Assembly: GCA_963714055.1 (NCBI GenBank)
Contig: OY970227.1
Coordinates: 992,001 to 1,056,000 of the forward strand
Source: JACDBE01 sp963714055
GTDB lineage: Bacteria > Actinomycetota > Acidimicrobiia > Spongiisociales > UBA5794
Length of the DNA: 64,000 nucleotides
Direction: 5' to 3'
The stretch's first letter is position 1; every line of letters begins with the position of its first letter. Made by a program: the position numbers and the translations under genes. Positions 42,088-51,182 of this stretch are shown in pieces. A model generated the notes under the pieces. That model was not told the origin of the DNA, did not search any database, and saw only the letters and a program-made list of their open reading frames with translations.

Positions 42088-42107
42088 CCCTGACCATGCG
42101 GCGTCGG

Positions 42108-43550
42108 TTACTCGCCCAGTGCCACGCAAGGTGCGCTGAAGTCGTATGCCGTTGCGGTGGGACCCGTGAAGAAGTCCTGCACCACCGACACCCCGGTCAG
42201 CGCCTCCGGGTTGACGCCGTTGACCACCGAGTCACGGGGGAACACGTCGTTGGGCTCGCCTTCGAATGACCGGTTCGACACCATCCCCTGGTAGTCGACG
42301 TCGGTCACCGTGGCCGCCGCCGCCCGGATCCCCTCATGAGTGAGGTCACCGGCGACGACCGCCGCCTCGAGGGCGGCGCGCAGCCCGTACTGCGACTCCC
42401 AACCGGCACCGTAGAAGTCGTTGAACCCCTCGGTGACCCCGGCCGCCTCGAGGGCGTCGCGCAGGGCCTGGTGACCTTCGCTGTCGTAGTCCAGCGGCGG
42501 GCTGAACGACGACTGGTAGAAGATCCCCGCCTCGAAGGCCGGGGCGGCCGGCGAGGCCAGCAGGCCCGGGTTCCACGACGGCGACGAGCCGATGAACAGC
42601 CCGGTGAAGCCCTGGGCGGCAGCCCCGCCGACGATGGCGCCCGCCTCGGACGGGCCCACCGCCAGGTAGACGACGTCGGCCGGGGTGCCCAGCACCTGGG
42701 CGACCGCCTCGGTCTGTTGGGCGTCGCCACCGGCAACGATCGGGACCACCGGGGCGTTGTAGACCACCTCGAGGCCGTTGGCCTCGGCGGCGATCTCGAC
42801 GCCGGCGGCGTAGTCCAGCCCGTAGTCGGTCGGGAAGGCGAGGATGCCCACGGTCGTCGGGGCCTCGCGGCCCGCCGCCGGCAACGCCCCCATCGACCAG
42901 TCGACGGCGTTCATCGCCTCGAAGCAGTAGTTGGTGCCGAACTCCATGACCAAGCCCTGGTCGACCGAGTCGAACGCCCAACCCGAGTACCACGACATCG
43001 GGGCGGCCACGGTGTTGTCCCGGTTGTAGTCCTCCAGCACCGCCAGCGTCTGCGGGGTGCCCAGGCTCATCGCCAGGGCGGCGATGTCACCGGCAACCGA
43101 GTTGTACTGGACCACCATCTGGTCGGGGGTGTACTGGGCGTCGAGCACGTTGGCGTCGGGCAGCGCCACGTCGTAGGCACCGCCGATGCCGCCGGAGGCG
43201 TTGACCGTCTGCCAGAACAGCTGCTGGCCCAGGATGAGACCCGGGCTGGCGGCGGCGAACGGCCCGCTCTCGTCGGTTAGCGCCGCCAGGTAGATGCACC
43301 CTCGGGCAGGGTCGCCCTCGGGGCACGGCTCGGCGGTGACGCCGGGGCCGAGGGTGACCTCACCGCCCGCGGCGGCCGTCGTCCCCGGCGCGGCGGTAGT
43401 GGCGGGGGCGGCCGTCGTCCCCGGTGCCGCCGTCGTGGCGGCGTCGCCGGCGCTGGTGGTCGTGTCCCCGTCGTCGTCGCCGCCACAGGCCGCGGCGACC
43501 AGCGCCAGGACGAGCAGCATCAGAAGAACACGCGGGATCCTTCTCTTCAC
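42108..43550 (-). CDS. Branched-chain-type ABC transporter substrate-binding lipoprotein (LivK family)
   Basis: This 480-aa periplasmic-binding-protein type I lipoprotein has the signal VKRRIPRVLLMLLVLALVAA and lipobox Cys22 (AACGGDDD), then a Thr/Ala-rich linker. The ligand-binding domain starts near IYLAALTDESGPF and includes VGILAFPTDYGLDYAAGVE. It is the extracellular receptor of the importer encoded upstream. The GTG at 43550 follows GGGAGGAAG. The family binds amino acids, amides or aromatic acids, and the embedded acyl-CoA ligase suggests a carboxylic acid. It is the last gene of the operon, followed by a strong hairpin. Confidence 0.88.
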   Translation of the reverse strand: MKRRIPRVLLMLLVLALVAAACGGDDDGDTTTSAGDAATTAAPGTTAAPATTAAPGTTAAAGGEVTLGPGVTAEPCPEGDPARGCIYLAALTDESGPFAAASPGLILGQQLFWQTVNASGGIGGAYDVALPDANVLDAQYTPDQMVVQYNSVAGDIAALAMSLGTPQTLAVLEDYNRDNTVAAPMSWYSGWAFDSVDQGLVMEFGTNYCFEAMNAVDWSMGALPAAGREAPTTVGILAFPTDYGLDYAAGVEIAAEANGLEVVYNAPVVPIVAGGDAQQTEAVAQVLGTPADVVYLAVGPSEAGAIVGGAAAQGFTGLFIGSSPSWNPGLLASPAAPAFEAGIFYQSSFSPPLDYDSEGHQALRDALEAAGVTEGFNDFYGAGWESQYGLRAALEAAVVAGDLTHEGIRAAAATVTDVDYQGMVSNRSFEGEPNDVFPRDSVVNGVNPEALTGVSVVQDFFTGPTATAYDFSAPCVALGE

Positions 43551-43651
43551 GATCTTCCTCCCGTTGTATCGCCCGGCGTCGACCGGGACGTCTGTATGGC
43601 TCTTCGTCAGATTGGTCTTGTCCTCCTGTTGTGTACCAGAACTGGCCACCC

Positions 43652-44761
43652 CTAGTACGAAAATGGGAAGGCCTTCCAGTAGTTGCGGATCCTCAGCCAG
43701 ATGCCGTAGAGGCCGAGCGGCTCGACGACGATGAACACCACGATGAGCAGCCCGAAGGCGACGCGTTCCAGTTGTCCCACCGTGAGGAACTCCGAGAGGC
43801 CGGCCGGGTCGACCGGGGACACCCCGATGAGCCGCTCGATGATCTCCGGGAGCAGCACGATGAAGAACGCCCCCATCACCGACCCGGCGATCGAGGCGGC
43901 GCCGCCGATGACCACCATGGCGAGGTAGGCCACCGAGAGCAGCAGGTTGAACTGCGACGGCTCGACGAAACCGGTGACCGAGAACAGCAGAGCCCCGGCG
44001 ACACCGGCGTAGAACGACGACAGGGCGAATGCGATCACCTTGTACCGGGTCAGGCTCACGCCGATCACCTCGGCGGCGATGTCACGGTCGCGGATGGCCG
44101 AGAAGGCCCTGCCCAGGCGTCCCCTGGTGAGGTTCTTGGCGATCACCGTCATCACCACCATCAACACCAGCATGAGCAGGTAGATCAACTGCTCGCGGGT
44201 CAGGTCGACGCCGAGGATGGTGCCCGGCTGGTCGAATCGGTACCCGAAGAGGCTGAGCACCGATGGCTCCCGGCCCTGGCCCTGGCCCCCGGTGAGGCTG
44301 CGCCAGTTGCGGAAGATGTGCTCGCCGAGCAGCACCAGGCCGATGGTGACCAGCGCCAGGTACAGCCCCTTGAGCCGGAGGGCGATCGGCGACACCAGCG
44401 CCCCGATGAGCGCCGCCACCAGCCCGGCGGCGGGGAGCCAGATGACCATGTCCAGCCCGAGCCCGATCACCGGGGTCCCCGGCGCCCCACTCAGCGCGGC
44501 ACCGACGTAGGCGCCGATCCCGAGGAAGAAGGCGTGGCCCAGGCTGATCTGCCCGGCCCATCCGGTGACGAGGTTGAGCCCGATCGCCCCTATCGCCGCC
44601 ACGAAGGCGGTGGCGACGAGGGACAGTGTCGGGCGGTCGAAGGCGAAGACGGCGGCAACGGCGACCACGATCCCGGCGACGAGCCACAGCTTCTGCACGC
44701 CGGAGGGCAGCACCGCCGAGTCCGCCTCGTAGGAGACCCGGAGCTGGGGACGGCCCCTCAC
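43652..44761 (-). CDS. Branched-chain-type ABC transporter permease (LivM)
   Basis: This 369-aa membrane permease belongs to the LivM family: LNLVTGWAGQISLGHAFFLGIGAYVGAAL near the start, LRLKGLYLALVTIGL, and AIRDRDIAAEVIGVSLTRYKVIAFALSSFYAGVAG, the cytoplasmic loop that contacts the ATPases. About ten helices are visible. It pairs with the LivH-like permease, whose stop overlaps its GTG start (GTGA). Confidence 0.9.
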   Translation of the reverse strand: MRGRPQLRVSYEADSAVLPSGVQKLWLVAGIVVAVAAVFAFDRPTLSLVATAFVAAIGAIGLNLVTGWAGQISLGHAFFLGIGAYVGAALSGAPGTPVIGLGLDMVIWLPAAGLVAALIGALVSPIALRLKGLYLALVTIGLVLLGEHIFRNWRSLTGGQGQGREPSVLSLFGYRFDQPGTILGVDLTREQLIYLLMLVLMVVMTVIAKNLTRGRLGRAFSAIRDRDIAAEVIGVSLTRYKVIAFALSSFYAGVAGALLFSVTGFVEPSQFNLLLSVAYLAMVVIGGAASIAGSVMGAFFIVLLPEIIERLIGVSPVDPAGLSEFLTVGQLERVAFGLLIVVFIVVEPLGLYGIWLRIRNYWKAFPFSY

Positions 44762-45654
44762 ACCCGTTCCACCTCCTTGGTGCCGAACAGCCCGTACGGA
44801 CGGACCAGCAACACCAGCAGCATCACGAGGTAGGGCACCACCTGGGCGAAGTTGGCGCCCAGCCAGGGGGCGTACACCGGTTGGTAGACGGCGGTGTACG
44901 CCTCGGCCAGCCCGATGATGAGCGACCCGACCACCGCCCCCGGGATCGAGTCGAGCCCGCCAACCACGGCAGCGGGGAGGGCCTTGAGAGCGGAGACCGC
45001 GTTGGCCTGGGAGAGCCCGGCGAGACCGGTGGCGCTGAACATACCGGCCAGCGCCGCCATCGCCCCCCCGAGCATCCAGGCGGTGGAGAACACCCGGCCG
45101 ACGTTGATGCCCTGGGCCAGCGCCACCTCCTGGTCGATCGCCGTCGCCCGCATCGCCAGCCCCATCCGGCTGCGGCGGTAGAACACGGCCAGCGCCGCCA
45201 CCACAACGACCGCCGCCACCACCATGGCGATGGTGCGGTGGGGCACGATCACCCCGCCCCAGGTGGACGCCGCCATCCCCCACGGGTCGTCGACGCCACG
45301 AATGTTGACGCCGAGCATGTCGTCGACCACCACCCGGATGGCGATGTCGAGGCCGATGGTGGCTATGGCGGCGGCGAACACCGGCTTGCCCACCAGCGGT
45401 CGCAACGCCACCCGTTCGACCAGTCCACCGAACAGGGCGGTGAACACCACCCCGATCCCCACCGCCGGCCAGAAGCCCAACCCACGGTCGACGGCCAGGT
45501 ACGAGATGGCGAAGGCGCCGGTGATGAGCAGCGCCGGCTGGGCGAACGAGAGCACCTGGGTCGACTTGTAGATGATCACGAACCCCAGGGCCACCAGCAC
45601 GTAGATGGCCGCCAGCGACAGCCCGGAGACGGTGGCCTGGAGGAAGGTGGTCAC
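44758..45654 (-). CDS. Branched-chain-type ABC transporter permease (LivH)
   Basis: This 298-aa LivH-family permease shows GLSLAAIYVLVALGFVIIYKSTQVLSFAQ at the N-terminus, ATIGLDIAIRVV, and the coupling loop MGLAMRATAIDQEVALAQGINVGRV. It ends with LVRPYGLFGTKEVERV, as many LivH proteins do. The GTG start overlaps the ligase stop and its own stop overlaps the livM start, so the order ligase-livH-livM is translationally linked. Confidence 0.9.
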   Translation of the reverse strand: MTTFLQATVSGLSLAAIYVLVALGFVIIYKSTQVLSFAQPALLITGAFAISYLAVDRGLGFWPAVGIGVVFTALFGGLVERVALRPLVGKPVFAAAIATIGLDIAIRVVVDDMLGVNIRGVDDPWGMAASTWGGVIVPHRTIAMVVAAVVVVAALAVFYRRSRMGLAMRATAIDQEVALAQGINVGRVFSTAWMLGGAMAALAGMFSATGLAGLSQANAVSALKALPAAVVGGLDSIPGAVVGSLIIGLAEAYTAVYQPVYAPWLGANFAQVVPYLVMLLVLLVRPYGLFGTKEVERV

Positions 45655-47510
45655 CGGTACAGATCTTCGATCTGCTCGGCGAACATCGCCTCGATCGCCG
45701 ACCGCTTCACCTTCTGGGTGGCGGTGAGCTCGCCATCCTCGTGGTCGAGCTCCTTGGTCAGCAGGCCGAAACGCTTGACCTGCTCCGCTTGGGCGAGGGA
45801 GGCATTGGTGCCGTCGACCACCTTCTGGATCAGCTCCCGCACCTCGGGCTTCTCGGCCAGGTCACGGTACGTGGTGTAGGTGAGGCGGCGGCGCTGCGCC
45901 CACTCGGACACCACGTCGTAGTCGATCCCGATCAGCGCCGACAGGTACTTCCGCTTGTCTCCGATCACGATCGCCTCACCGACGAACGGTGACATCTTGA
46001 GGCTGTTCTCGATCTCCGAGGGCGACACGTTCTTGCCGCCGGCGGTGATGATGATGTCCTTGATCCGGTCGACGATGCGCAGGTGGGTGCCGTCCCATTC
46101 CCCGACGTCGCCGGTGTGCAGCCACCCGTCGGCGTCGATGGCGGCGGCGGTGGCGTCGGGGCGGTTCCAGTATCCGGCGAAGGTCCCGGGGTGCCTGGTG
46201 AGGACCTCGCCGGTCTCCTCGACCACCTCGATGTCGATATTCGGGTACGCCTCGCCGACGGTGCCCAGCTTCACCCGCCCGGGGAGGGTGCGGGTGGCCA
46301 CCCCGGTCTGCTCGGTCATCCCGTACGCCTCGTAGATCGGCACCCCGATGCCCATGAAGAACTCGAGGATCTCCGGGGCGATGGGGGCCGCCGCCGACAG
46401 GGCGTACCGGCACCTCCGCAACCCGAGCCGCTCCTTGAGCGCCCGGTACAGGAACAGGTCGCCGAGCCCGAGCATCACCCGGCTGCCGACCGTGTGGCGC
46501 CCGCCCCGGGCGGCGAGCTGCCGCCCGATCCGGCTCGCCGTCCTGGTCCACAGCCCGTAGTTCCACCGCTTGAGTCGGGAAGCCGAGGACATCCTCACCA
46601 GCACGAAGGCGTGCATCTTCTCCCAGATGCGGGGCACGCCTTGGACGAAGGTGGGCTGGACCTCGCGCAGGTCGGTCGACAGGGTATCGATGGACTCGCC
46701 GAAATGGGTGACCCAACCCACCCCGGCGTGGTTCACCTGGCTGATCAGCTTCTCGAAGATGTGACAGAGCGGGAGGTAGGAGATGATCACGTCATCGGGG
46801 CCCGGCGGCGGGTTCACCAGACCCTGGTCGGAGCCGGCCATCTCCATCGCGAACGAGACGTTGGCCACCGTGATCATCGCCCCCTTGGGCGGGCCGGTGG
46901 TGCCCGACGTGTACACCAGGTAGGCGAGATCCTCCGCTCGGATCTCCTCGATGCGCCGGTCCAGCTCACCGGGGTGGGCGGCGCGGTGCTCGTCGCCCCT
47001 CGCCATCAGCTCGTCCCACGACATCAGGATCGGATCGTCGATGACGTCGACGCCACGCGGCTCGATGTACACGATCCGTTCCAGTGCCGGCAGCCGGTCC
47101 TTCACCGCCATCGCCTTGTCCACCTGTTCCTGGTCCTCGGCGATGAGCACCCTGGTGCCGCTGTCCTCGAGCAGGTACTGGACCTCGGCGGCCGGGTTGG
47201 TCGGGTAGAGCCCCATGCACACCAGCCGGGCGGCGAGGCAGGCCGAGTCGGCCACGATCCACTCCGGCCGGTTGAGCGAGTGGACCCCCACCCGGTCGCC
47301 GGGCTCGAGCCCGAGCGACATCAGCCCGTGGGCGGCGGTCTGCACCTGGTCCCAGTACCCCGCCCAGGTGATCTCCCGCCAGATGCCGAGCTTCTTGACT
47401 CGCATCGAGACCGTGTCGGGCGTCGCCATGGCGCGCTGCCTCACCCGTTCGGGGATGGTCGAAGGGACGGCGGTCGAGGGGTGGGTCGGTGGTTGGGCCA
47501 GCGCAGTCAT
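45651..47510 (-). CDS. AMP-forming long-chain/aromatic acyl-CoA synthetase embedded in the transport operon
   Basis: This 619-aa FadD15-like ligase has the P-loop YTSGTTGPPKGAMI, the YEAYGMTEQTG motif, DGWLHTGDVGEWDG and IKDIIITAGGKNVSPSEIE. It activates a carboxylic acid to its CoA thioester. It sits between livG and livH with ATGA and GTGA overlaps on both sides, so it is made with the transporter. That suggests the imported acid is trapped by CoA ligation on entry. The chain length or aromatic nature of the substrate cannot be told; the neighbouring phenylacetate-type genes make an aromatic or fatty acid plausible. Confidence 0.88.
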   Translation of the reverse strand: MTALAQPPTHPSTAVPSTIPERVRQRAMATPDTVSMRVKKLGIWREITWAGYWDQVQTAAHGLMSLGLEPGDRVGVHSLNRPEWIVADSACLAARLVCMGLYPTNPAAEVQYLLEDSGTRVLIAEDQEQVDKAMAVKDRLPALERIVYIEPRGVDVIDDPILMSWDELMARGDEHRAAHPGELDRRIEEIRAEDLAYLVYTSGTTGPPKGAMITVANVSFAMEMAGSDQGLVNPPPGPDDVIISYLPLCHIFEKLISQVNHAGVGWVTHFGESIDTLSTDLREVQPTFVQGVPRIWEKMHAFVLVRMSSASRLKRWNYGLWTRTASRIGRQLAARGGRHTVGSRVMLGLGDLFLYRALKERLGLRRCRYALSAAAPIAPEILEFFMGIGVPIYEAYGMTEQTGVATRTLPGRVKLGTVGEAYPNIDIEVVEETGEVLTRHPGTFAGYWNRPDATAAAIDADGWLHTGDVGEWDGTHLRIVDRIKDIIITAGGKNVSPSEIENSLKMSPFVGEAIVIGDKRKYLSALIGIDYDVVSEWAQRRRLTYTTYRDLAEKPEVRELIQKVVDGTNASLAQAEQVKRFGLLTKELDHEDGELTATQKVKRSAIEAMFAEQIEDLYR

Positions 47511-48358
47511 GCCACTCCTCCTGAGGTGTCGACGACGGCGTGCTCCTCCCCGAGGTAGGCGCGGATCACGTCCCGGTTGGTCTGGATCTGCCCGGGCTCG
47601 CCGACGGCGATCGGCTTCCCGAAGTCGAGGACGAGAACGGTGTCGGCCAGGTCCATCACCATCCGCATGTCGTGCTCGACGAGGATCATCCCGATCCCGA
47701 GCTCTCCCTTGATGTCGGTGATGGCCCGTGCCATGTCCTCGGTCTCCTCCTGGTTCATGCCCGCCGCCGGCTCGTCGAGCAGGAGCAGCACCGGCTCCAT
47801 CGCCAGCGCTCGCCCCAGCTCGACCTTCTTTTGGATCCCGTACGGCAGCATGGCCACATAGGAGCGCCGGTAGGGCTCGAGCTCGAGGAACTGGATGATC
47901 CCCTCGGCAACCTCCCTGCTCGCCACCTCCTGGCGGCGCGCCTTTCCAAGCCACGCCGCCGAAGCCAGCACCCCGTAACGCAACCTGAGGTGGCGTCCCA
48001 GCATGATGTTGTCGATGACGGTGAGGTTGGGGAACAGCTCGATGTTCTGGAAGGTCCGGGCCATGCCCATGGAGGCGATGGCGTCCGGTCGCTCGCCGAG
48101 GATGGAACGCCCGAGGTACTCGATCCGGCCCGTCTGTGGGTGGTAGACGCCGCTGAGGCAGTTGAAGATCGACGTCTTGCCGGCGCCGTTGGGACCGATG
48201 ATGGCGAAGAGCTCGCCGTGGTGGACGGCGAAGCTGACCCCGTCGATCGCCTTCACCCCGGCGAACGAGAGGTGGACGTCATCGACGACGAGCAGGGCGG
48301 TCCCGGCGGCGTCGGCGCCGGCGGCGGGCAGGACCTCGGAGAGCAGGCGCTCCCTCAT
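47507..48358 (-). CDS. Branched-chain-type ABC transporter ATPase (LivG)
   Basis: This 283-aa ATPase of the LivG type has Walker A GPNGAGKTSIFNCLSG, the LivG-specific ARTFQNIELFPNLTVIDNIMLG, a signature region YGIQKKVELGRALAM, Walker B VLLLLDEPAAGMNQEE and the His switch VEHDM. The LSGGQ loop is replaced by LPYGIQK, a variant found in this subfamily. It overlaps livF upstream and the ligase downstream by 4 nt each. Confidence 0.9.
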   Translation of the reverse strand: MRERLLSEVLPAAGADAAGTALLVVDDVHLSFAGVKAIDGVSFAVHHGELFAIIGPNGAGKTSIFNCLSGVYHPQTGRIEYLGRSILGERPDAIASMGMARTFQNIELFPNLTVIDNIMLGRHLRLRYGVLASAAWLGKARRQEVASREVAEGIIQFLELEPYRRSYVAMLPYGIQKKVELGRALAMEPVLLLLDEPAAGMNQEETEDMARAITDIKGELGIGMILVEHDMRMVMDLADTVLVLDFGKPIAVGEPGQIQTNRDVIRAYLGEEHAVVDTSGGVA

Positions 48359-49140
48359 GCCAGCCAGCGCTTCTTGCGCCGGTAGTGCTTCACCTCGGCG
48401 AGGGAGGCGGTGTTGCCCTCCCCGCCGATGCCGAGGTAGAACTCGCGTACGTCCTGGTCGGCGAGCAGCTCGGCCGCCGCCCCATCCATGACGATCTTGC
48501 CCGTTTCCATGACGTAGCCCCGGGAGGCGATCGACAACGCCATCATGGCGTTCTGCTCCACCAGGAGCACGGCGATGCCCTGGGCGTTGATGTCGACGAT
48601 GAGATCGCGGATCTGCTGCACCAGCTTGGGGGCGAGCCCGAGGCTGGGCTCGTCGAGCAGCAGGAACCGGGGCGACGACATCAGCGCCCGACCGATCGAC
48701 AGCATCGACTGCTCGCCACCGGACAGGTATCCGGCGGTCGCCTTCGACCGGTTCCCCAGAACCGGGAACAGGGCGTACACCCGATCGAGGTTCTCCTTCA
48801 CCTTCGACCGGTTGGTGTGGGCCCCCAGCTGCAGGTTCTCCTCGACCGTCAGCTCGGCCAGGACACGGCGGCCCTCCAGCACCTGGGTGACCCCGATCTC
48901 GACGATCTTCTCGGGGTCGAGATGGTCGATGCGCTCGCCGTCGAGGCTCACCGAGCCCTTGGTCACCTCGCCGCCGTGGACGTCGAGCAGCCCGCTGATG
49001 GCACGGAGCAGCGTTGTCTTGCCGGCGCCGTTCGCCCCGAGCAGCGCCACGATCTCGCCGTCGGCCACGGACACGGAAACCCCGCGGGACACCAGGATGA
49101 CGTCCTTGTAGACGACCTCAAGGTTGGCGACGTCGAGCAA
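48355..49140 (-). CDS. Branched-chain-type ABC transporter ATPase (LivF)
   Basis: This LivF-type ATPase of about 261 aa has Walker A GANGAGKTTLLRAISG, the signature YLSGGEQSMLSIGRALM, Walker B FLLLDEPSLGLAPKLV and the switch LLVEQNAMMAL. The TTG at 49140 is preferred because GGAGGG lies just upstream and the protein then starts LLDVANLEVVYK like its family; a GTG at 49182 is the longer alternative. It is the first gene of livF-livG-ligase-livH-livM-livK, with TATCGT at 49181-49186 as a possible -10. Confidence 0.88.
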   Translation of the reverse strand: MLDVANLEVVYKDVILVSRGVSVSVADGEIVALLGANGAGKTTLLRAISGLLDVHGGEVTKGSVSLDGERIDHLDPEKIVEIGVTQVLEGRRVLAELTVEENLQLGAHTNRSKVKENLDRVYALFPVLGNRSKATAGYLSGGEQSMLSIGRALMSSPRFLLLDEPSLGLAPKLVQQIRDLIVDINAQGIAVLLVEQNAMMALSIASRGYVMETGKIVMDGAAAELLADQDVREFYLGIGGEGNTASLAEVKHYRRKKRWLA

Positions 49141-49240
49141 CCCCCGACCCTCCTCCCGGTAGCCTCCTCCGGGCGGAGCCACGATAGAGAGCGGGCTCGC
49201 CCGCCGCTCGGAGCGGGAAGATGACCAGCCACCACCCCGA

Positions 49241-49291
49241 CCAACTTTGAGCGAGTGACGCCCTCTGGTGTGGTCAGTCGCTCAAAGTTGG
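49241..49291. repeat. Dispersed palindromic repeat, family 1, copy 2
   Basis: Nineteen-base arms (49241-49259 and 49273-49291, 18 of 19 matching) carry AACTTTGAGCG around a 13-nt loop. Copy 3 begins 20 bp further on. The two copies and the short flanks fill the 229-bp gap between the livF and paaN genes. Confidence 0.85.
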
Positions 49292-49311
49292 CACGGCATC
49301 GGGGCGCACCG

Positions 49312-49360
49312 CGAACTTTGAGCGAGTGACGCCATGTGGTGTGGTCAGTCGCTCAAAGTT
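49312..49360. repeat. Dispersed palindromic repeat, family 1, copy 3
   Basis: The arms at 49314-49330 and 49344-49360 (16 of 17 matching) surround a 13-nt loop (GCCATGTGGTGTG) that is nearly the same as that of copy 1 read on the other strand. It ends 9 bp before the paaN stop. Confidence 0.85.
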
Positions 49361-49369
49361 GAGTACCGG

Positions 49370-51028
49370 CTAGACCGGCGTGCGGACCCCGATCACCCGG
49401 AAGCGGCCGGTGACGAAGGCGGGGTCGCTCAACGAGGCGTTGCCGGCCGGGTTGGCCCCGGTCACGTGGAAGTCGCTGAACGCCGCCGACTGGTTGACGA
49501 AGAGCCCGCCGGTCAGGTTGAAGGCGACCGAGACCCCGGCGTCGACGGCGGCATCCTCCGCCCGGCCGGCGACGTCGTCGTCGGTGGTGTACACCAACCA
49601 GGTGATGGCGCCGTGCTCCCGAGCGGCCTCGGTGGCCAGCGCCAGGCTCTCGGCGGTGCCGTCGGTGGCCACCACGTAACCGATCGGCCCGAACATCTCC
49701 CGCATGTATGCGGCCCGGTCGGCAGCGTCGACCGAGACCAGGCGTGGAGTGCGCACCACAGCATCGGGGAACGCCGGGTTGGTCACCACCCGCGGCTCGA
49801 GCAGCGAGGTCCCGTCGGTGGCGGACTCGTCGAGCCGGCGCAGGGTCTCCTCGCTCTTGATGGCGCCGAGGACGTCGCCTGCCCTGGTGTCATCCGACAG
49901 GAGCCCGCCGATCTCGGCGGCGAGTCCCCGGGCGAAGTCCTCGAACGACACCGTCCCCTCACCGGTCTCGACGCCGGCGCGAGGCACGAAGACGTCCTGC
50001 GGCGTGGTGCACATCTGCCCGGAGAACAGCGTCATCGACACCGCCAGGTTCCGGTAGAGGCCCTTCAGGTCGTCGGTGGAATCGACGATCACCGAGTTGA
50101 TCCCGGCCTTCTCGGTATACACCTCGGCGTGGTGGACGTTCTCCTCGAGCCAGCGGCCGAACGAGGACCCGCCGGTGTAGTCGACGATCCCCGTCCGGGG
50201 GTCGGTCACCAGCTCCTTTGCGATGGGAGCCGCCGCCGTGTCCACCCCGAGGGTGACGACGTTCCGGTCGAACCCGGCCTCGTCGAGGACGGTGCGGGCC
50301 GTCTCGACGAACAACGCCAGCGGCAGCACCGTGGCCGGGTGCGGCTTGACGATCACCGGGTTCCCGGTGACCAGGCTGGCGACGATGCCAGGGAGGCTGT
50401 TCCACGTCGGGAAGGTCGAGACCCCGAGGGCCACCGCCACCCCGCGTGGCCGGATCCGCCACCGCTTGTCCACGAGCAACGGCTCCCGCTTTCCCTGCGG
50501 CTTCTCCCAGCGCATGGCATCGGGCAACCGGGTCATCTCGGCGAAGGCGTAGGCCAGCGCCTCCAATCCGCGGTCGAGGGCGTGGGGACCGCCCGCCTGG
50601 AACGCCATCAGGAACGCCTGGCCGGTGGTCTGCATCACGGCATGGGCCATCTCGAACGGGTTGCGGGCGAGGCGGTCGAGGATCTCGAGGCACACCCCCG
50701 CCCGGTCCTGCGGCGAGGCGCCCGACCAGGACGGCAGGGCGGCCTCTGCGGCGGCGAGCAGCTCACCGGCGCTCGCCTCGGGATAGGTGATGCCGAGTTC
50801 GATCCCGTACGGCGAGGACTCGTCACCGGTGGTCCAGCCATGCCCCGGATGGCCGGCCAGGTCGAACCGCCCGCCCAGCCGAGCCTCGAAGGCGGCCTCG
50901 CCCTCCGCCGGTGCCTCCTCGGGGTAGGCGCGCGGGCTCTCCGGGTACGGGCTCCAGTACCGGCGCGAGCCTATGGCCTCGATGGCTCGGTCCAGCGTCT
51001 CCTCGTGTCGTTCGAAGAAGTCGGTCAT
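49370..51028 (-). CDS. paaN: PaaN-like aldehyde dehydrogenase (phenylacetate degradation)
   Basis: This 552-aa protein of the aldehyde-dehydrogenase superfamily matches PaaN: MTDFFERHEETLDRAIEAIG, RRYWSPYPESPRAY and GVSTFPTWNSLPGIVASLVTGN. The catalytic-Cys region is SMTLFSGQMCTTPQDVFVP, and TGANPAGNASLSD lies near the end. PaaN/PaaZ-type enzymes oxidise the ring-cleavage aldehyde of the phenylacetyl-CoA pathway. No MaoC-like hydratase domain is fused. The ATG at 51028 is chosen over 51061 because GAAAGGA precedes it and homologous sequence starts there. It is the last gene of the paa-type cluster, 154 bp after the thiolase. Confidence 0.85.
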   Translation of the reverse strand: MTDFFERHEETLDRAIEAIGSRRYWSPYPESPRAYPEEAPAEGEAAFEARLGGRFDLAGHPGHGWTTGDESSPYGIELGITYPEASAGELLAAAEAALPSWSGASPQDRAGVCLEILDRLARNPFEMAHAVMQTTGQAFLMAFQAGGPHALDRGLEALAYAFAEMTRLPDAMRWEKPQGKREPLLVDKRWRIRPRGVAVALGVSTFPTWNSLPGIVASLVTGNPVIVKPHPATVLPLALFVETARTVLDEAGFDRNVVTLGVDTAAAPIAKELVTDPRTGIVDYTGGSSFGRWLEENVHHAEVYTEKAGINSVIVDSTDDLKGLYRNLAVSMTLFSGQMCTTPQDVFVPRAGVETGEGTVSFEDFARGLAAEIGGLLSDDTRAGDVLGAIKSEETLRRLDESATDGTSLLEPRVVTNPAFPDAVVRTPRLVSVDAADRAAYMREMFGPIGYVVATDGTAESLALATEAAREHGAITWLVYTTDDDVAGRAEDAAVDAGVSVAFNLTGGLFVNQSAAFSDFHVTGANPAGNASLSDPAFVTGRFRVIGVRTPV

Positions 51029-51075
51029 GGTGACATCAATCCTTTCACCTGGCGCTCCCAACTACGGACGGCGAT

Positions 51076-51158
51076 ACCCCTCCCCGTCTGCCGTGCCGGC
51101 CTCCGGCCCGCGCCGCAGCCACCCCTCCCCTCGAAGAGGGAGGGGGAAATCTCTTCCC
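51076..51158 (+). repeat. Dispersed C/G-rich repeat, family 2, copy A
   Basis: This element of about 83 bp contains ACCCCTCCCCGTC, GCCGTGCCGGCCTCCGGCCC and an imperfect hairpin of CCCCTCCCCTC with its complement, ending CTCTTCCC. It aligns along its length with 56130-56210. Here it lies in the gap between the thiolase and paaN genes. Confidence 0.8.
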
Positions 51159-51182
51159 AGGGGAGGGGTTGCCGGCCGTCCG

